From the NCBI RefSeq assembly GCF_003722355.1, contig NZ_QWDD01000001.1:248001-312000 (forward strand): a DNA stretch of 64,000 nt, written 5' to 3'. The stretch is from Methylocystis hirsuta. GTDB taxonomy: Bacteria > Pseudomonadota > Alphaproteobacteria > Rhizobiales > Beijerinckiaceae. Below are positions 45,244 to 54,044 of the stretch, in pieces. Numbering within the stretch: position 1 is the first letter of the stretch; the number at the start of each line of letters is the position of its first letter. The notes beneath the pieces were generated by a model. It saw only the letters and a list, made by a program, of their open reading frames with translations. It had not been told where the DNA came from and made no database searches. A program made the translations under genes and the position numbers.

Positions 45244-46209
45244 GTGGTCGACGCGCTGCCGCCTTTGCGAGACGTCGTCGCCCGTTACGGACTCGACGCA
45301 AGAAAGTCGCTCGGACAGAATTTTCTGTTCGACCTCAATCTCACCGCGCGCATCGCCCGCGCCGCCGGACCTTTCGATGACACGGTCATCGTTGAGATCG
45401 GTCCCGGTCCCGGCGGGCTGACGCGTGCGCTGCTCGAGCAAGGCGCGCGAGTCATCGCCGTCGAACGCGATCCTCGCTGTCTGCCGGCGCTCGAAGAGAT
45501 TTCGGCGCATTATCCCGGCCGGCTGACGATCGTCGAAGGCGATGCGCTGGAGATAGACATTGCAGCGCTCGTGCAAACCCACGCGCCTGTCATTCCCGAC
45601 GCTCGTGAAACGAGCGATCGGGAATCCAGGGCAAGTTCCGATAACAACGCCGTTGCTCTGGATCCCCGATCAGACCTCCGGCCTGCCGGGAATGACAACC
45701 GAGTTTCCGCCCGCATTTGCGCCAACCTTCCGTATAACGTCGCGACGGCGCTGCTGACGAAATGGATCGAGGCGGAACCCTGGCCCTCGGTTTTCGATCG
45801 CTATGTGCTGATGTTTCAAAAAGAGGTCGCGCTGCGCATCGTCGCGACGCCGAAAGAGCGCGCCGATTATGGTCGGCTCGCTGTGCTGTGCGGCTGGCGC
45901 GCGAAGGCGCGCATTCTTTTCGATGTGTCGCCCGCCGCCTTCACGCCGCCGCCGAAAGTGACCTCTTCCGTCATTGAGCTGACGCCAAATCCCAGGCCGC
46001 TTCACTGCGATCCGCGCGCATTGTCGCGCGTCACGCAGGCCGCCTTCGGACAGCGCCGTAAAATGCTGCGGCAAAGTTTGAAGTCGCTTGGCGTCGACGC
46101 GGCGGCGCTGCTCGCGGCGGCCGGAATAGAAGGAACCAAACGCGCGGAAGAAGTCGACGTCGCGGGGTTTGTGGCGCTCGCGCGGGAATTTTCGCAAATC
46201 GGGCGATGA
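45244..46209 (+). CDS. rsmA: 16S rRNA dimethyladenosine transferase RsmA (KsgA) with repeat insertion
   Basis: RsmA dimethylates A1518 and A1519 of 16S rRNA. SAM-binding motifs [38 protein letters not shown] and [11 protein letters not shown] and the catalytic [14 protein letters not shown] are intact. The 321-residue length exceeds the usual 270-285. The excess is about residues 115-152, encoded by a palindromic repeat (45588-45697) placed between [12 protein letters not shown] and the NLPY motif, without breaking the frame. GTG start directly after pdxA. Confidence 0.96.
   Translation: MVDALPPLRDVVARYGLDARKSLGQNFLFDLNLTARIARAAGPFDDTVIVEIGPGPGGLTRALLEQGARVIAVERDPRCLPALEEISAHYPGRLTIVEGDALEIDIAALVQTHAPVIPDARETSDRESRASSDNNAVALDPRSDLRPAGNDNRVSARICANLPYNVATALLTKWIEAEPWPSVFDRYVLMFQKEVALRIVATPKERADYGRLAVLCGWRAKARILFDVSPAAFTPPPKVTSSVIELTPNPRPLHCDPRALSRVTQAAFGQRRKMLRQSLKSLGVDAAALLAAAGIEGTKRAEEVDVAGFVALAREFSQIGR
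45588..45697. repeat. Palindromic repeat element inside rsmA
   Basis: The 110-bp element starts TGTCATTCCCG (45588-45598) and ends with its exact complement CGGGAATGACA (45687-45697). A second inverted pair, GATCGGGAATCCAG and CTGGATCCCCGATC, is nested inside. It is a different sequence family from the ileS element but has the same double-hairpin design and the same outcome, an in-frame protein insertion. Confidence 0.88.
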
Positions 46210-46243
46210 AGCGACGTCCGCAAGTTTTTCCGCGAATGAAATC

Positions 46244-46543
46244 TCATAGGAGCCAAGGCCGCCGGGCGGAATGCCGGATGTGAATTATTTGGATCGTTAC
46301 CCCTTCGACGCGATAGAAAATCTTGTACGCGGATTTCGGAACGAATTTGACGAATATTCCAGGCTGTTGCGTTCGCATGCCAATGGCGGGGTTGTCGCCG
46401 ATGAGGCGGATCGCGTTACTTAGTCTCGCGGCGACGAGTCGCTTCGCCTGCGGAGAACGTTCGGCGAGATAGGCGAATATTGAAGAAAGGTCGCGCTGCG
46501 CGGCCCGCGCATAGCGAAATTTTACGCCATGAATTTCTTCCAC
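46244..46543 (-). CDS. ParE/RelE-family toxin of a type II system
   Basis: The 99-residue basic protein matches the ParE/RelE fold: KFRYARAAQRDLSSIFAYLAE, NAIRLIGDNPAIGMR, KIFYRVEGVTIQIIHIRHSAR. ParE members poison gyrase and RelE members cleave mRNA; IRHSARRP favours the ParE type. The GTG at 46543 overlaps the end of the antitoxin gene by 22 bases, the usual toxin-antitoxin coupling; no better start is seen. Confidence 0.83.
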   Translation of the reverse strand: MEEIHGVKFRYARAAQRDLSSIFAYLAERSPQAKRLVAARLSNAIRLIGDNPAIGMRTQQPGIFVKFVPKSAYKIFYRVEGVTIQIIHIRHSARRPWLL

Positions 46544-46749
46544 AGCGCCGCCATTTCTTCAACCGGGGCGAAGTCGCCGCGCTCGGCTTCGGTCAGTCCT
46601 TCCAGGACCGCGGCCTCTTCTTCCGGCGTCATCGCGTAATGGCCGGCGCGCGCCGCTTCGATCTCGCGTACGGCCTCGGCCAGAGCCTCCTGGTCCTCGG
46701 CCGGCCAGTTCTCGATCGCGGGCAGCATGCGCTTGAGAACGCTGATCAT
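46522..46749 (-). CDS. Antitoxin partner of the ParE-type toxin
   Basis: The 75-residue acidic protein (MISVLKRMLPAIENWPAEDQ...) is of the small helical antitoxin type with EEEAAVLEGLTEAERGDFAP as the likely toxin-binding tail. It precedes and overlaps the toxin gene, the common order for ParD/RelB-type antitoxins. No clear ribbon-helix-helix motif is seen, so DNA binding is uncertain. Confidence 0.75.
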   Translation of the reverse strand: MISVLKRMLPAIENWPAEDQEALAEAVREIEAARAGHYAMTPEEEAAVLEGLTEAERGDFAPVEEMAALWKKFMA

Positions 46750-46797
46750 GGTTGTAACATAGCATGAAACGGACGGCTGGCGAAGCGACCGCGCGCC

Positions 46798-47439
46798 TCA
46801 CTCGCTCAAAAGCTTGGCGACGAATTGTTCGATTTCCTTGTCGCGCCTTGGCCGTCTCTGCCGTTCGGCGCGCAGGATCGCGATCAGATCGTCGAAGGCG
46901 CGCTGCAGATCGTCGTTGACGATCACATAGTCGTAATCTTTCCACCGCGCGATTTCGTTTCGCGCATTCTCCAGTCGTCGCGCCATCGCGTCGCGCGTAT
47001 CTTCGGCGCGCCGCTCAAGTCGGGCGCGCAGCTCGTCCATCGACGGCGGCAGGATGAAGACGGTGACGGCGTCAGCGCCCATCTTCTCGCGCACCTGGCG
47101 CGTGCCCTGATAGTCAATGTCGAAGAGGCAGTCGCGTCCTTGCGCGAGGATGTCTTCCACCGGCCCCCGCGGCGTGCCGTAGAAATTGCCGTGAACCTCG
47201 GCCCATTCCAAAAGTTCGCCGGCGTCGCGCATGGCGGCGAATCGACGCTCGGGGATGAAGCTGTAGTGGATGCCGTCGACTTCGCTCGAACGTCTTGTGC
47301 GCGTCGTCACCGAAATCGACAGCGTTAGATCGAGATCGCGGTCCTGCAGCAGCATTCGCGTCAGCGTCGTCTTGCCCGCGCCGGAGGGCGAGGAAAGGAT
47401 GAGGACAATGCCGCGGCGGCTGGATGGAGTCGGAAGCAT
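46798..47439 (-). CDS. gmk: Guanylate kinase
   Basis: Gmk phosphorylates GMP to GDP. P-loop SSPSGAGKTTLTRML (about 16-30), SVTTRTRRSSEVDGIHYSF, ELLEWAEVHGNFYGTPRGPVE and DIDYQGTRQV are diagnostic. I use the ATG at 47439 (213 residues) rather than an upstream TTG. It follows yicC on the same strand, a conserved pair, with a short repeat-rich gap between. Confidence 0.97.
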   Translation of the reverse strand: MLPTPSSRRGIVLILSSPSGAGKTTLTRMLLQDRDLDLTLSISVTTRTRRSSEVDGIHYSFIPERRFAAMRDAGELLEWAEVHGNFYGTPRGPVEDILAQGRDCLFDIDYQGTRQVREKMGADAVTVFILPPSMDELRARLERRAEDTRDAMARRLENARNEIARWKDYDYVIVNDDLQRAFDDLIAILRAERQRRPRRDKEIEQFVAKLLSE

Positions 47440-47448
47440 GACTTTTCG

Positions 47449-47490
47449 AGAGCGAGTAGCCAATAGTGAGTAGCGAGTTAGCGATTAGCG
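47449..47490. repeat. Short degenerate AGCGAGTAG repeats between gmk and yicC
   Basis: Several near copies of the unit (A)GCGAGTAG / AGTGAGTAG / GCGAGTTAG / GCGATTAG follow each other. This type of low-complexity tract is common in intergenic DNA and shows no gene. Confidence 0.6.
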
Positions 47491-47511
47491 GCCTCGCTGT
47501 CCACTCGCGAC

Positions 47512-48399
47512 TCACTCGATGTTCTGAACCTGCTCGCGCAGCTGCTCCACCTCGATCTTCAGTTCAAGCCCGATCGCCGAGAGCGCAGCGTCGTTCGATT
47601 TGGCGCAAAGCGTGTTGGTCTCTCGGCCAAGCTCCTGCGCCAGAAAATCCAGACGACGGCCGATCGGCCCGCCCGCGACGAGAAGTTTGGAAGCGCTTTC
47701 AACATGCGCCTTCAAGCGGTCGAGCTCCTCGCGAATGTCGGCTCGAACCGCAAGCAGCGCCGCCTCCTGATGCAGTCGCGCCGGATCGAGGGAGTCGGCG
47801 TTCTCCAAGAGGCGCGCGAGCTGCTGCTTCAGCCGCGCGCGAATCGCTTCGGGCTGGCGCGCCGGCGCCGCGTCGGCCTGCGCGGCGAGGATCGATATGC
47901 GATCGAGCCGCTGACGAAGGACCGCCGCCAGAGCGCCGCCCTCCGCGGCGCGGGAGGCGGTCAGCGCGTCAAGCGCTTCGTCCAGCGATCCGAGGATACG
48001 CGCGTCGAGCTCGGCGCGCTCTGTCTCAGACAGCTCCGGCTCGACGATCTCGACCACGCCGCGCACCGCGAGCAGGCCATCGAGCGTCGCGGGCCCGACA
48101 TTGGCGGGCGGCGGGCGTTCGGAGAGCGCGGCGAGCAGGGCGTCCAGAGCGGCGCGGTTGAGACGGGCGACCTGACTTTCGTCTTCGCGCTTTGCGGCAA
48201 GATTGGCGAAGACCGCCCCGCGCGCGAGCCGCGCGGCGATTTTTTCCCGCGCCTTGATCTCCACGAAGTCGAAATCGGGCGGGGCGCGCAGACGCAGATC
48301 CAGTCCCTTGGCGTTGACGCTCTTGAGCTCCCACGCATAGCGAAAGGCGGCGACGGCGCCTTGAACGCGGGCGAATCCCGTCATGCTGTGAATGCTCAT
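47512..48399 (-). CDS. YicC/YloC family endoribonuclease
   Basis: YicC-type proteins are conserved endoribonucleases that act on sRNA and mRNA. The N-terminal MSIHSMTGFARVQG, WELKSVNAKGLDLRLR and the C-terminal IGRRLDFLAQELGRETNTLCAKS are the signature regions. Length 295 is typical. It lies between mltG and gmk, as in many alphaproteobacteria. Confidence 0.95.
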   Translation of the reverse strand: MSIHSMTGFARVQGAVAAFRYAWELKSVNAKGLDLRLRAPPDFDFVEIKAREKIAARLARGAVFANLAAKREDESQVARLNRAALDALLAALSERPPPANVGPATLDGLLAVRGVVEIVEPELSETERAELDARILGSLDEALDALTASRAAEGGALAAVLRQRLDRISILAAQADAAPARQPEAIRARLKQQLARLLENADSLDPARLHQEAALLAVRADIREELDRLKAHVESASKLLVAGGPIGRRLDFLAQELGRETNTLCAKSNDAALSAIGLELKIEVEQLREQVQNIE

Positions 48400-48474
48400 T
48401 TGCGGCGGCGACTCCGAGACGGCGAATCGGCGTGAGACCGACGTGCGCCGCGCCTCACTATCGCCGCGCCGGCC

Positions 48475-50829
48475 TTACCGCAAATCGCTCGTCATAGGGA
48501 CCGTCTTAGCTGAGGTGAGATCCCAGCTCTTGTCACGCAGCGGGTCGAGCGGCGTGCCTTCTGAGGCGTCGAAGGCGCGCGGACGAAGGGGCCGACCGCC
48601 CGTCGCGGCCAAAGCCGTGGCGCCCGCCGGCGGCGCGGCGTCCTGGGCGAGCCGTCCGCCGAGCGCTTCGCCGGGAAGCTCGTCGGAGCCTGCCGCAAGT
48701 CCGAGACGCGCCGCGCGGGCTCTCTGTTCGGCGCGTTGCGCCGGCGAGACGGGATAGGCGGCGATCTCGCCGCCATCGTCAGGCTGAGCATCCGGACTCT
48801 CTCTCGCGATCGTCGTCATATCCGGGTTAAGCCGCTCCTCCTCCGCATGGGGCGGAGCCGGGCGGCCGACGAGAAGCATCGGGTCGAACGCCGCCCTGGC
48901 GCGCAGCTGCACGGATTCCTCGGTAAAAAATGGCCGCGCCGGTCTCAAGGCGGCAAATTCCGCCGCCTGGACCTGCGTGCGGTCGCCATGGCCGCCGAGG
49001 AAAAAATCGGCTTCGGCGTAGGCGAATTTGCCGAGCCGGTGGGTGGGACCGTCGTCCGGCGCCATGGCCCGGTTCGCCGGAAAATCTTCGTGACTCTCGT
49101 TAAGCGTGACGAGACGTCCGATGGGCGCCTGCGTGCGCTTATCGGGTTTGGGCTCGGCCGGCGCGGGAATGCCGGGCGTGGCGCGATCAACCGCGCCATC
49201 GGTCTTTTCTTTCTCCAGTCGGCGCCAGTTCTGGACGTTGCGCGAATGCTGGTCGAGCGATTCGGAGAAGACATGACCGCCCGTGCCGTCGGCGACAAAA
49301 TATAGATCGCGCGTCGACGCCGGATGCGCGGCGGCTTCAAGCGCTGCGCGGCCGGGATTGGCGATCGGTCCCGGCGGAAGACCGTCAACGGCGTAGGTGT
49401 TGTAAGGCGTCCACTTCTCGATTTCGGCGCGCAGGATCGGCCGGCCCAGCGTCGCCTTTCCGCCGACGAGGCCGTAGATGATCGTGGGATCGGACTGAAG
49501 GCGCATGCCTTTGCGCAGCCGATTGACGAATACGGCGGCGACGCGCGGCCGCTCTTCGTCCTTGCCGGTCTCCTTTTCGACGATCGACGCCAGCGTCACC
49601 AGCTCGTAGGGCGTGCGCAATGGCAGGTCCGGGGAGCGCTTCGCCCAGATCGCGTCGAGCGTCTTGCGCTGATCCTCCTGCATCTTTGTGAGGAGACGCG
49701 CCCGAGGGTAGCCGCGCGGGTATTTATAGGTCTCCGGCAGCAGAGCGCCTTCCTTCGGCAGGTCGACGACATCGCCCGCCAGCAGTTCGGCCTCTTTCAG
49801 CTTTTGCACAATTTGTTCCGAAGTCAGACCTTCCGGAATGGTCACGCTGTGCATGATCTGGCGACCCGAGGCGATTTGATTGATCACGTCGCGCAGGCTG
49901 ATGTTTTTCTTGAAGCCATATTCGCCGGGCTTCAGCTTGCCGAGCTTGCCTTCGAGAACGATGCCGAGCTGCATGAGCGTCGAATTGGCGATGACGCCTT
50001 CGCGCTCGAGTTGGGAGATGATCTCAAGCAAATCGCTGCGCGGCGGAATATAGACGACCTTGTCGGCCGCGAGCGGTCCCGGTTCTTTCAGCTTGTGCAT
50101 AACGGCGACGACGCCGAAGACGCCGGCGACAAGCGCGACGAGCACGAAACTCAGGAAGCCGCTCGCCACCGAAAGCGTTCCTTCGCGGCGCTTACGCTTT
50201 TTAGGCGGAGGCGCGGCTTCTACCTGCTTAGCGCTTTGCTGCGTGGCGCGCCGCCCGAAGATGCCGGCTACGGGGGAGGCGGCGTCCGGCTTTTTCGCCG
50301 AGGGCTGGCCGGGCGGTTGGAGCGGGGGCGCTTCAGGTTTGGCTGTAGGTGACGGCGGCGGCGTGGGCTTCGCGATGTCGCCTGATGGCGGGGCGGGAGC
50401 TTTCGGCGGCTCGGGCAGAGGCGCTTCAGCCTTCGCTGCGATCGGCGGCTGCGGCGCTGACGGCGGAGCCACAACGGGTTCGACAGACGGCGCCGGAACG
50501 GGCTTGGCGCTTTCAGCCGATGGCGGGGCGGGAGCTTCTGGCGGCTCGGGCAGAGGCGCTTCGGCCTTCGCCGCAATGGGCGGCTGGCTAGAAGGTTCCG
50601 GCGCGGACGCGACGATGGCCGGCCCTTTCACCGACGCGTCGTCGGGCGGCGAAACTTCCATCGGCGGCGCGCCAGAGTCCTCTGCGGGCGCGTTCTGGGT
50701 CGGTTGACCTGTGCGGACGAACTGCAGCGCCGCGGCTTCGGCGATTTTGGCCGAGGTCGGCTCGGCCGGCGGCGCCGCTGCAGCGTCAGTTGGTTTTCCG
50801 GGCGCGCCTTTTTCGTCCGCTTCGCTCAT
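48475..50829 (-). CDS. mltG: Endolytic transglycosylase MltG with long added tails
   Basis: MltG cuts nascent peptidoglycan strands at the inner membrane. The core YceG region (about 250-540) has SVTIPEGLTSEQIVQKL, LLPETYKYPRG, LASIVEKETG (catalytic Glu at 418/420), MRLQSDPTIIYG and YNTYAVDGLPPGPIANPG. The protein is 784 residues, about twice the usual size. A Pro/Ala-rich cytoplasmic head of about 218 residues contains two copies of PPIAAKAEAPLPEPP. One transmembrane helix lies at about 220-245. A periplasmic tail of about 240 residues has no family I recognise. Confidence 0.94.
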   Translation of the reverse strand: MSEADEKGAPGKPTDAAAAPPAEPTSAKIAEAAALQFVRTGQPTQNAPAEDSGAPPMEVSPPDDASVKGPAIVASAPEPSSQPPIAAKAEAPLPEPPEAPAPPSAESAKPVPAPSVEPVVAPPSAPQPPIAAKAEAPLPEPPKAPAPPSGDIAKPTPPPSPTAKPEAPPLQPPGQPSAKKPDAASPVAGIFGRRATQQSAKQVEAAPPPKKRKRREGTLSVASGFLSFVLVALVAGVFGVVAVMHKLKEPGPLAADKVVYIPPRSDLLEIISQLEREGVIANSTLMQLGIVLEGKLGKLKPGEYGFKKNISLRDVINQIASGRQIMHSVTIPEGLTSEQIVQKLKEAELLAGDVVDLPKEGALLPETYKYPRGYPRARLLTKMQEDQRKTLDAIWAKRSPDLPLRTPYELVTLASIVEKETGKDEERPRVAAVFVNRLRKGMRLQSDPTIIYGLVGGKATLGRPILRAEIEKWTPYNTYAVDGLPPGPIANPGRAALEAAAHPASTRDLYFVADGTGGHVFSESLDQHSRNVQNWRRLEKEKTDGAVDRATPGIPAPAEPKPDKRTQAPIGRLVTLNESHEDFPANRAMAPDDGPTHRLGKFAYAEADFFLGGHGDRTQVQAAEFAALRPARPFFTEESVQLRARAAFDPMLLVGRPAPPHAEEERLNPDMTTIARESPDAQPDDGGEIAAYPVSPAQRAEQRARAARLGLAAGSDELPGEALGGRLAQDAAPPAGATALAATGGRPLRPRAFDASEGTPLDPLRDKSWDLTSAKTVPMTSDLR

Positions 50830-50976
50830 CGCACTACGCCCATCAAACGTCGAAGATCTCGCGCCGATTATCGCCGAGGACTTACACTATGCCTCATTAT
50901 GGCGAATTCAGGAAAGCGCCGCTTCGGTTCGCAGGCTTCGGCGCTTTGCGAGAATGCGCCGGATAAGCCGCCATGC

Positions 50977-52239
50977 TCAGGAGGCGCGGCGAAACAGCAG
51001 CGAGGCGTTCGTGCCGCCAAAGCCGAACGAGTTCGACAAAGCGATATTGATTTCCTTCTCGCGGGCTTTGTGCGGCACGAGATCGATCGTCGTTGCAACC
51101 GAGGGATTGTCGAGGTTGCGGGTCGGCGGCGCGACATTCGCCTGCATCGCCAGGATCGAATAGATCGCTTCGACGGCGCCGGCGGCGCCGAGCAGATGGC
51201 CGATCGCAGATTTCGTCGATGACATGGCGAGCTTGGGTTCGACGTTGCCGAGAAGGCGTTCGACGGCCTTGAGTTCGATCTCGTCGCCGAGCGGCGTCGA
51301 CGTGCCGTGCGCGTTCACGTAATCGATGTCGGTCACGGAAACGCCGGCGCGCTTCAGCGCCGCCTTCATGCAGCGATAGGCGCCATCGCCGTCGGGCGAC
51401 GGGGCGGTGATGTGATAGGCGTCGCCCGACATGCCGTAGCCGATAAGTTCGGCGTAGATTTTCGCGCCGCGCGCCTTGGCGTGCTCATATTCCTCAAGCA
51501 CCACGCAGCCCGCGCCTTCGCCCAGCACGAAGCCGTCGCGGTCCTTGTCATAGGGCCGGGAGGCGGCTTCGGGGCGATCGTTGAATCCGGTCGACAGCGC
51601 GCGGCAGGCGGCAAAGCCGGCGACGCCAATGCGATTGACGGGCGATTCGGCGCCGCCGGCGACCATCACGTCGGCGTCGCCCATCGCGATGATGCGCCCC
51701 GCGTCGCCGATGGCGTGCGTGCCGGTGGCGCAGGCCGTCACCACCGCATGATTCGGGCCCTTCAGGCCATGCATGATCGAGACATAGCCCGCCACGAGAT
51801 TGATGATTCTGCCCGAGACGAAGAAAGGCGACACGCGGCGCGGCCCCTTTTCCCTCAAGGTGACCGAGGTTTCGTAAATGCCGCCGAGACCGCCGATGCC
51901 GGAGCCGATCAGAACGCCAGTCGATTCCTGCTTCTCTGGGGTGTCGGCGACCCAGCCGGAGTCTTTTAACGCCTGCGTCGCGGCGCTCGCGCCATAGATG
52001 ATGAAATCATCGACCTTGCGCTGCTCTTTGGGATCGAACCAGTCGTCAGGATTGAAGGTGCCGTCCTTGCCGTCGCCGCGCGGCACGACCGCCGCGATCT
52101 GGCACGCGAGATCGGAGGCCTCGAACGTGTCGATACGTTTGAAGCCGCATTCTCCCGCGGCGAGACGGCGCCAATTGGCGTCCACGCCGCAGCCCAAAGG
52201 AGATACGACGCCAAGACCGGTGACGACCACCCTGCGCAT
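50977..52239 (-). CDS. fabF: 3-oxoacyl-ACP synthase II
   Basis: FabF elongates acyl-ACP with malonyl-ACP. The catalytic Cys lies in VVTACATGTHAIG, the two His in YVNAHGTSTPLGD and SAIGHLLGAAG, and NSFGFGGTNASLLF closes the protein. Length 420 is standard. acpP is transcribed just before it (93-base gap) and mltG after it, matching the conserved fabG-acpP-fabF-mltG order. Confidence 0.98.
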   Translation of the reverse strand: MRRVVVTGLGVVSPLGCGVDANWRRLAAGECGFKRIDTFEASDLACQIAAVVPRGDGKDGTFNPDDWFDPKEQRKVDDFIIYGASAATQALKDSGWVADTPEKQESTGVLIGSGIGGLGGIYETSVTLREKGPRRVSPFFVSGRIINLVAGYVSIMHGLKGPNHAVVTACATGTHAIGDAGRIIAMGDADVMVAGGAESPVNRIGVAGFAACRALSTGFNDRPEAASRPYDKDRDGFVLGEGAGCVVLEEYEHAKARGAKIYAELIGYGMSGDAYHITAPSPDGDGAYRCMKAALKRAGVSVTDIDYVNAHGTSTPLGDEIELKAVERLLGNVEPKLAMSSTKSAIGHLLGAAGAVEAIYSILAMQANVAPPTRNLDNPSVATTIDLVPHKAREKEINIALSNSFGFGGTNASLLFRRAS

Positions 52240-52332
52240 GGCTCTACTCTCGAACTTTTTCTTGTTGTCGGAATGGCGGCGTCGGCGAAGCCTCGCGAGA
52301 GGATTCGCCGCGCGCTTGGATCTTTATGTTCG

Positions 52333-52572
52333 TCAGGCGGCTTTCGCCTTTTCGAGGAACTTCACCGCATCGCCCACGGTGAGAATCGTCTCGGCGGCGT
52401 CGTCGGGAATCTCGACGCCGAATTCTTCCTCGAAAGCCATGACGAGTTCGACGGTATCGAGCGAATCGGCTCCCAGATCGTCGATGAAATTGGCCTTGTC
52501 GACGACCTTGTCGGCTTCGACGCCGAGATGCTCGACAACAATCTTTTTCACGCGCTCGGCGACATCGCTCAT
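52333..52572 (-). CDS. acpP: Acyl carrier protein
   Basis: AcpP carries acyl chains on a 4'-phosphopantetheine attached to the Ser of DSLD, here in [20 protein letters not shown]. The 79-residue acidic four-helix protein is typical. A purine-rich AGGGATCAAAGAAG precedes the ATG. It lies between fabG and fabF, as expected. Confidence 0.98.
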   Translation of the reverse strand: MSDVAERVKKIVVEHLGVEADKVVDKANFIDDLGADSLDTVELVMAFEEEFGVEIPDDAAETILTVGDAVKFLEKAKAA

Positions 52573-52884
52573 CTTCTTTGATCCCTGTCTGCGTTTGGCG
52601 CCTTACGCGCCCTGTGGCGATTTGGAGCAGGCCTGCTGGCGCGCTCCGTGATCGCCCTTCATCCCTTTAACGTGCAATCGCGCGCCGATCGCCCTGATGT
52701 GTGCGAGACGCGTTGCGGCTTGCTCCACCGGGTTTAAATCGCGGCGACGCCGCCCCTCAGCGGCGAGGTCTGGTAGCATACTTCCCTGGGCATGGCGAGA
52801 GGCGTCCCCGCGTTCTCACGGACGCGGCGAAAGGTCGCCGCAGACGCGTTTTCCAGGCGATTCGCCGCTCCTAGATCATGGCCA
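52573..52884. promoter_or_regulatory. Gap between fabG and acpP
   Basis: These 312 bases contain no supported gene. The region probably holds the acpP promoter and leader. Its only structured feature is a 14-bp tandem duplication at the fabG stop codon, listed separately. Confidence 0.4.
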
Positions 52885-52899
52885 TTAGATCATGGCCAT
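52872..52899. repeat. 14-bp tandem duplication across the fabG stop
   Basis: TAGATCATGGCCAT occurs twice in direct succession (52872-52885 and 52886-52899). On the minus strand each copy reads ATGGCCATGATCTA, so the fabG C-terminal codons for MAMI and the stop are followed by a second copy of themselves outside the gene. Confidence 0.85.
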
Positions 52900-53622
52900 G
52901 CCGCCATTGACGTGCAGGGTTTGTCCGGTGACGTAGCCCGCCTCGGCGCTGGCCAGATAGACGCAGGCGGCGGCGACGTCGGCGCCGGTCCCGAGCCTTC
53001 CCGTCGGCACCATGCGCAGGATCGCCTCCTTCTGCGCGCCGGTCAGCGCCTCGGTCATCGGGCTTTCGATGAAGCCGGGCGCGACGCAGTTGACCGTCAC
53101 GCCGCGCGAGGCGACCTCGCCGGCCAGCGACTTCGACATGCCGATCATGCCGGCCTTGGCGGCGGCGTAATTGCCTTGCCCGGGATTGCCGGTCACGCCG
53201 ACGACCGAAGTGATCTGGATGATCCGGCCGAAGCGCTTTTTCATCATCCCGCGCAGCGCCGCGCGCGACAGGCGAAACGCCGACGTCAGATTGACGTTGA
53301 TGACGGCGTCCCAGTCCTCGTCCTTGAGGCGCATGAACAACATGTCGCGGGTGATGCCGGCGTTATTGACGAGAATGTCCAGACCGCCCATCGCCGCCTC
53401 CGCCGCCGGCACGAGTTTCTCGGTCTCGTCCTTTTGCGAAAGATTGCAGGGCAGAATGTGCGTGCGGCCGCTCAATTCGCCGGCAAGCGCCTCGAGCGCC
53501 TCCTTCCTCGTGCCGGAAAGCGCCACGACGGCGCCGGCGGCGTGAAGCGCGCGCGCGATCGCCGCGCCGATTCCGCCGCTCGCGCCCGTGACCAGCGCAG
53601 TTTTGCCGTTTAGATCGAACAT
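52885..53622 (-). CDS. fabG: 3-oxoacyl-ACP reductase
   Basis: FabG reduces 3-oxoacyl-ACP with NADPH. The Rossmann motif VTGASGGIGAAIARAL (about 12-27), NNAGITRDMLFMRLKDEDWD, the catalytic Ser/Tyr/Lys in ITSVVGVTGNPGQGNYAAAKAG, and GFIESPMTEAL are intact. Length 245. GGAGGAGAGGG lies before the ATG. An Omp25-type gene on the other strand separates it from fabD. Confidence 0.97.
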   Translation of the reverse strand: MFDLNGKTALVTGASGGIGAAIARALHAAGAVVALSGTRKEALEALAGELSGRTHILPCNLSQKDETEKLVPAAEAAMGGLDILVNNAGITRDMLFMRLKDEDWDAVINVNLTSAFRLSRAALRGMMKKRFGRIIQITSVVGVTGNPGQGNYAAAKAGMIGMSKSLAGEVASRGVTVNCVAPGFIESPMTEALTGAQKEAILRMVPTGRLGTGADVAAACVYLASAEAGYVTGQTLHVNGGMAMI

Positions 53623-54044
53623 CTTCCCTCTCCTCCCTCGCGCCGATGGCGCGAGCTTTATAGCCCAGTTCGGGGGAGTGGCCTTTTTTCAGCCGCGGTT
53701 CAACTTCAAACGACCGCCTCCACAACGGCGGACGCCACCGATGCCCGGTCGGATATAGGGAGAAAATGGGCGCCAGTCCGGCTTCGTTCCGCAAGCGACG
53801 GATTCGAGACTGAATTGCTCAACAACGCATCGGAATCGGCGTCAAATTTCATTGTGGCGTAACTGCAACAGTCGAAATCTTTTGGGTCTTTTGGGCCCGA
53901 TTTTACCTTCTGTTTGTTGTTTCCCGCGCGAAATTTGCGCACAGTCCGCCGTGCTTGGGGGTCAGCGTCCTTAAACGTCCGAGAGAGTCACAGGACTGAC
54001 GCGCACCTATTAATTTAAGTTGGCTCGAAATGAAGGATAGAGAG
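53623..54044. promoter_or_regulatory. Divergent promoter region between fabG and the Omp25-like gene
   Basis: No gene is convincing in these 422 bases; a 78-codon minus-strand frame (53706-53942) has no recognisable sequence. The part nearest the barrel gene (53850-54030) is more AT-rich and should hold its promoter. A short direct repeat, CTTTTGGG twice within 53877-53895, is present. Confidence 0.4.

Noticed and set aside
53706..53942. 78-codon minus-strand frame upstream of fabG
   Set aside because: Low-complexity, no family, no ribosome site, and it lies in the divergent promoter region.
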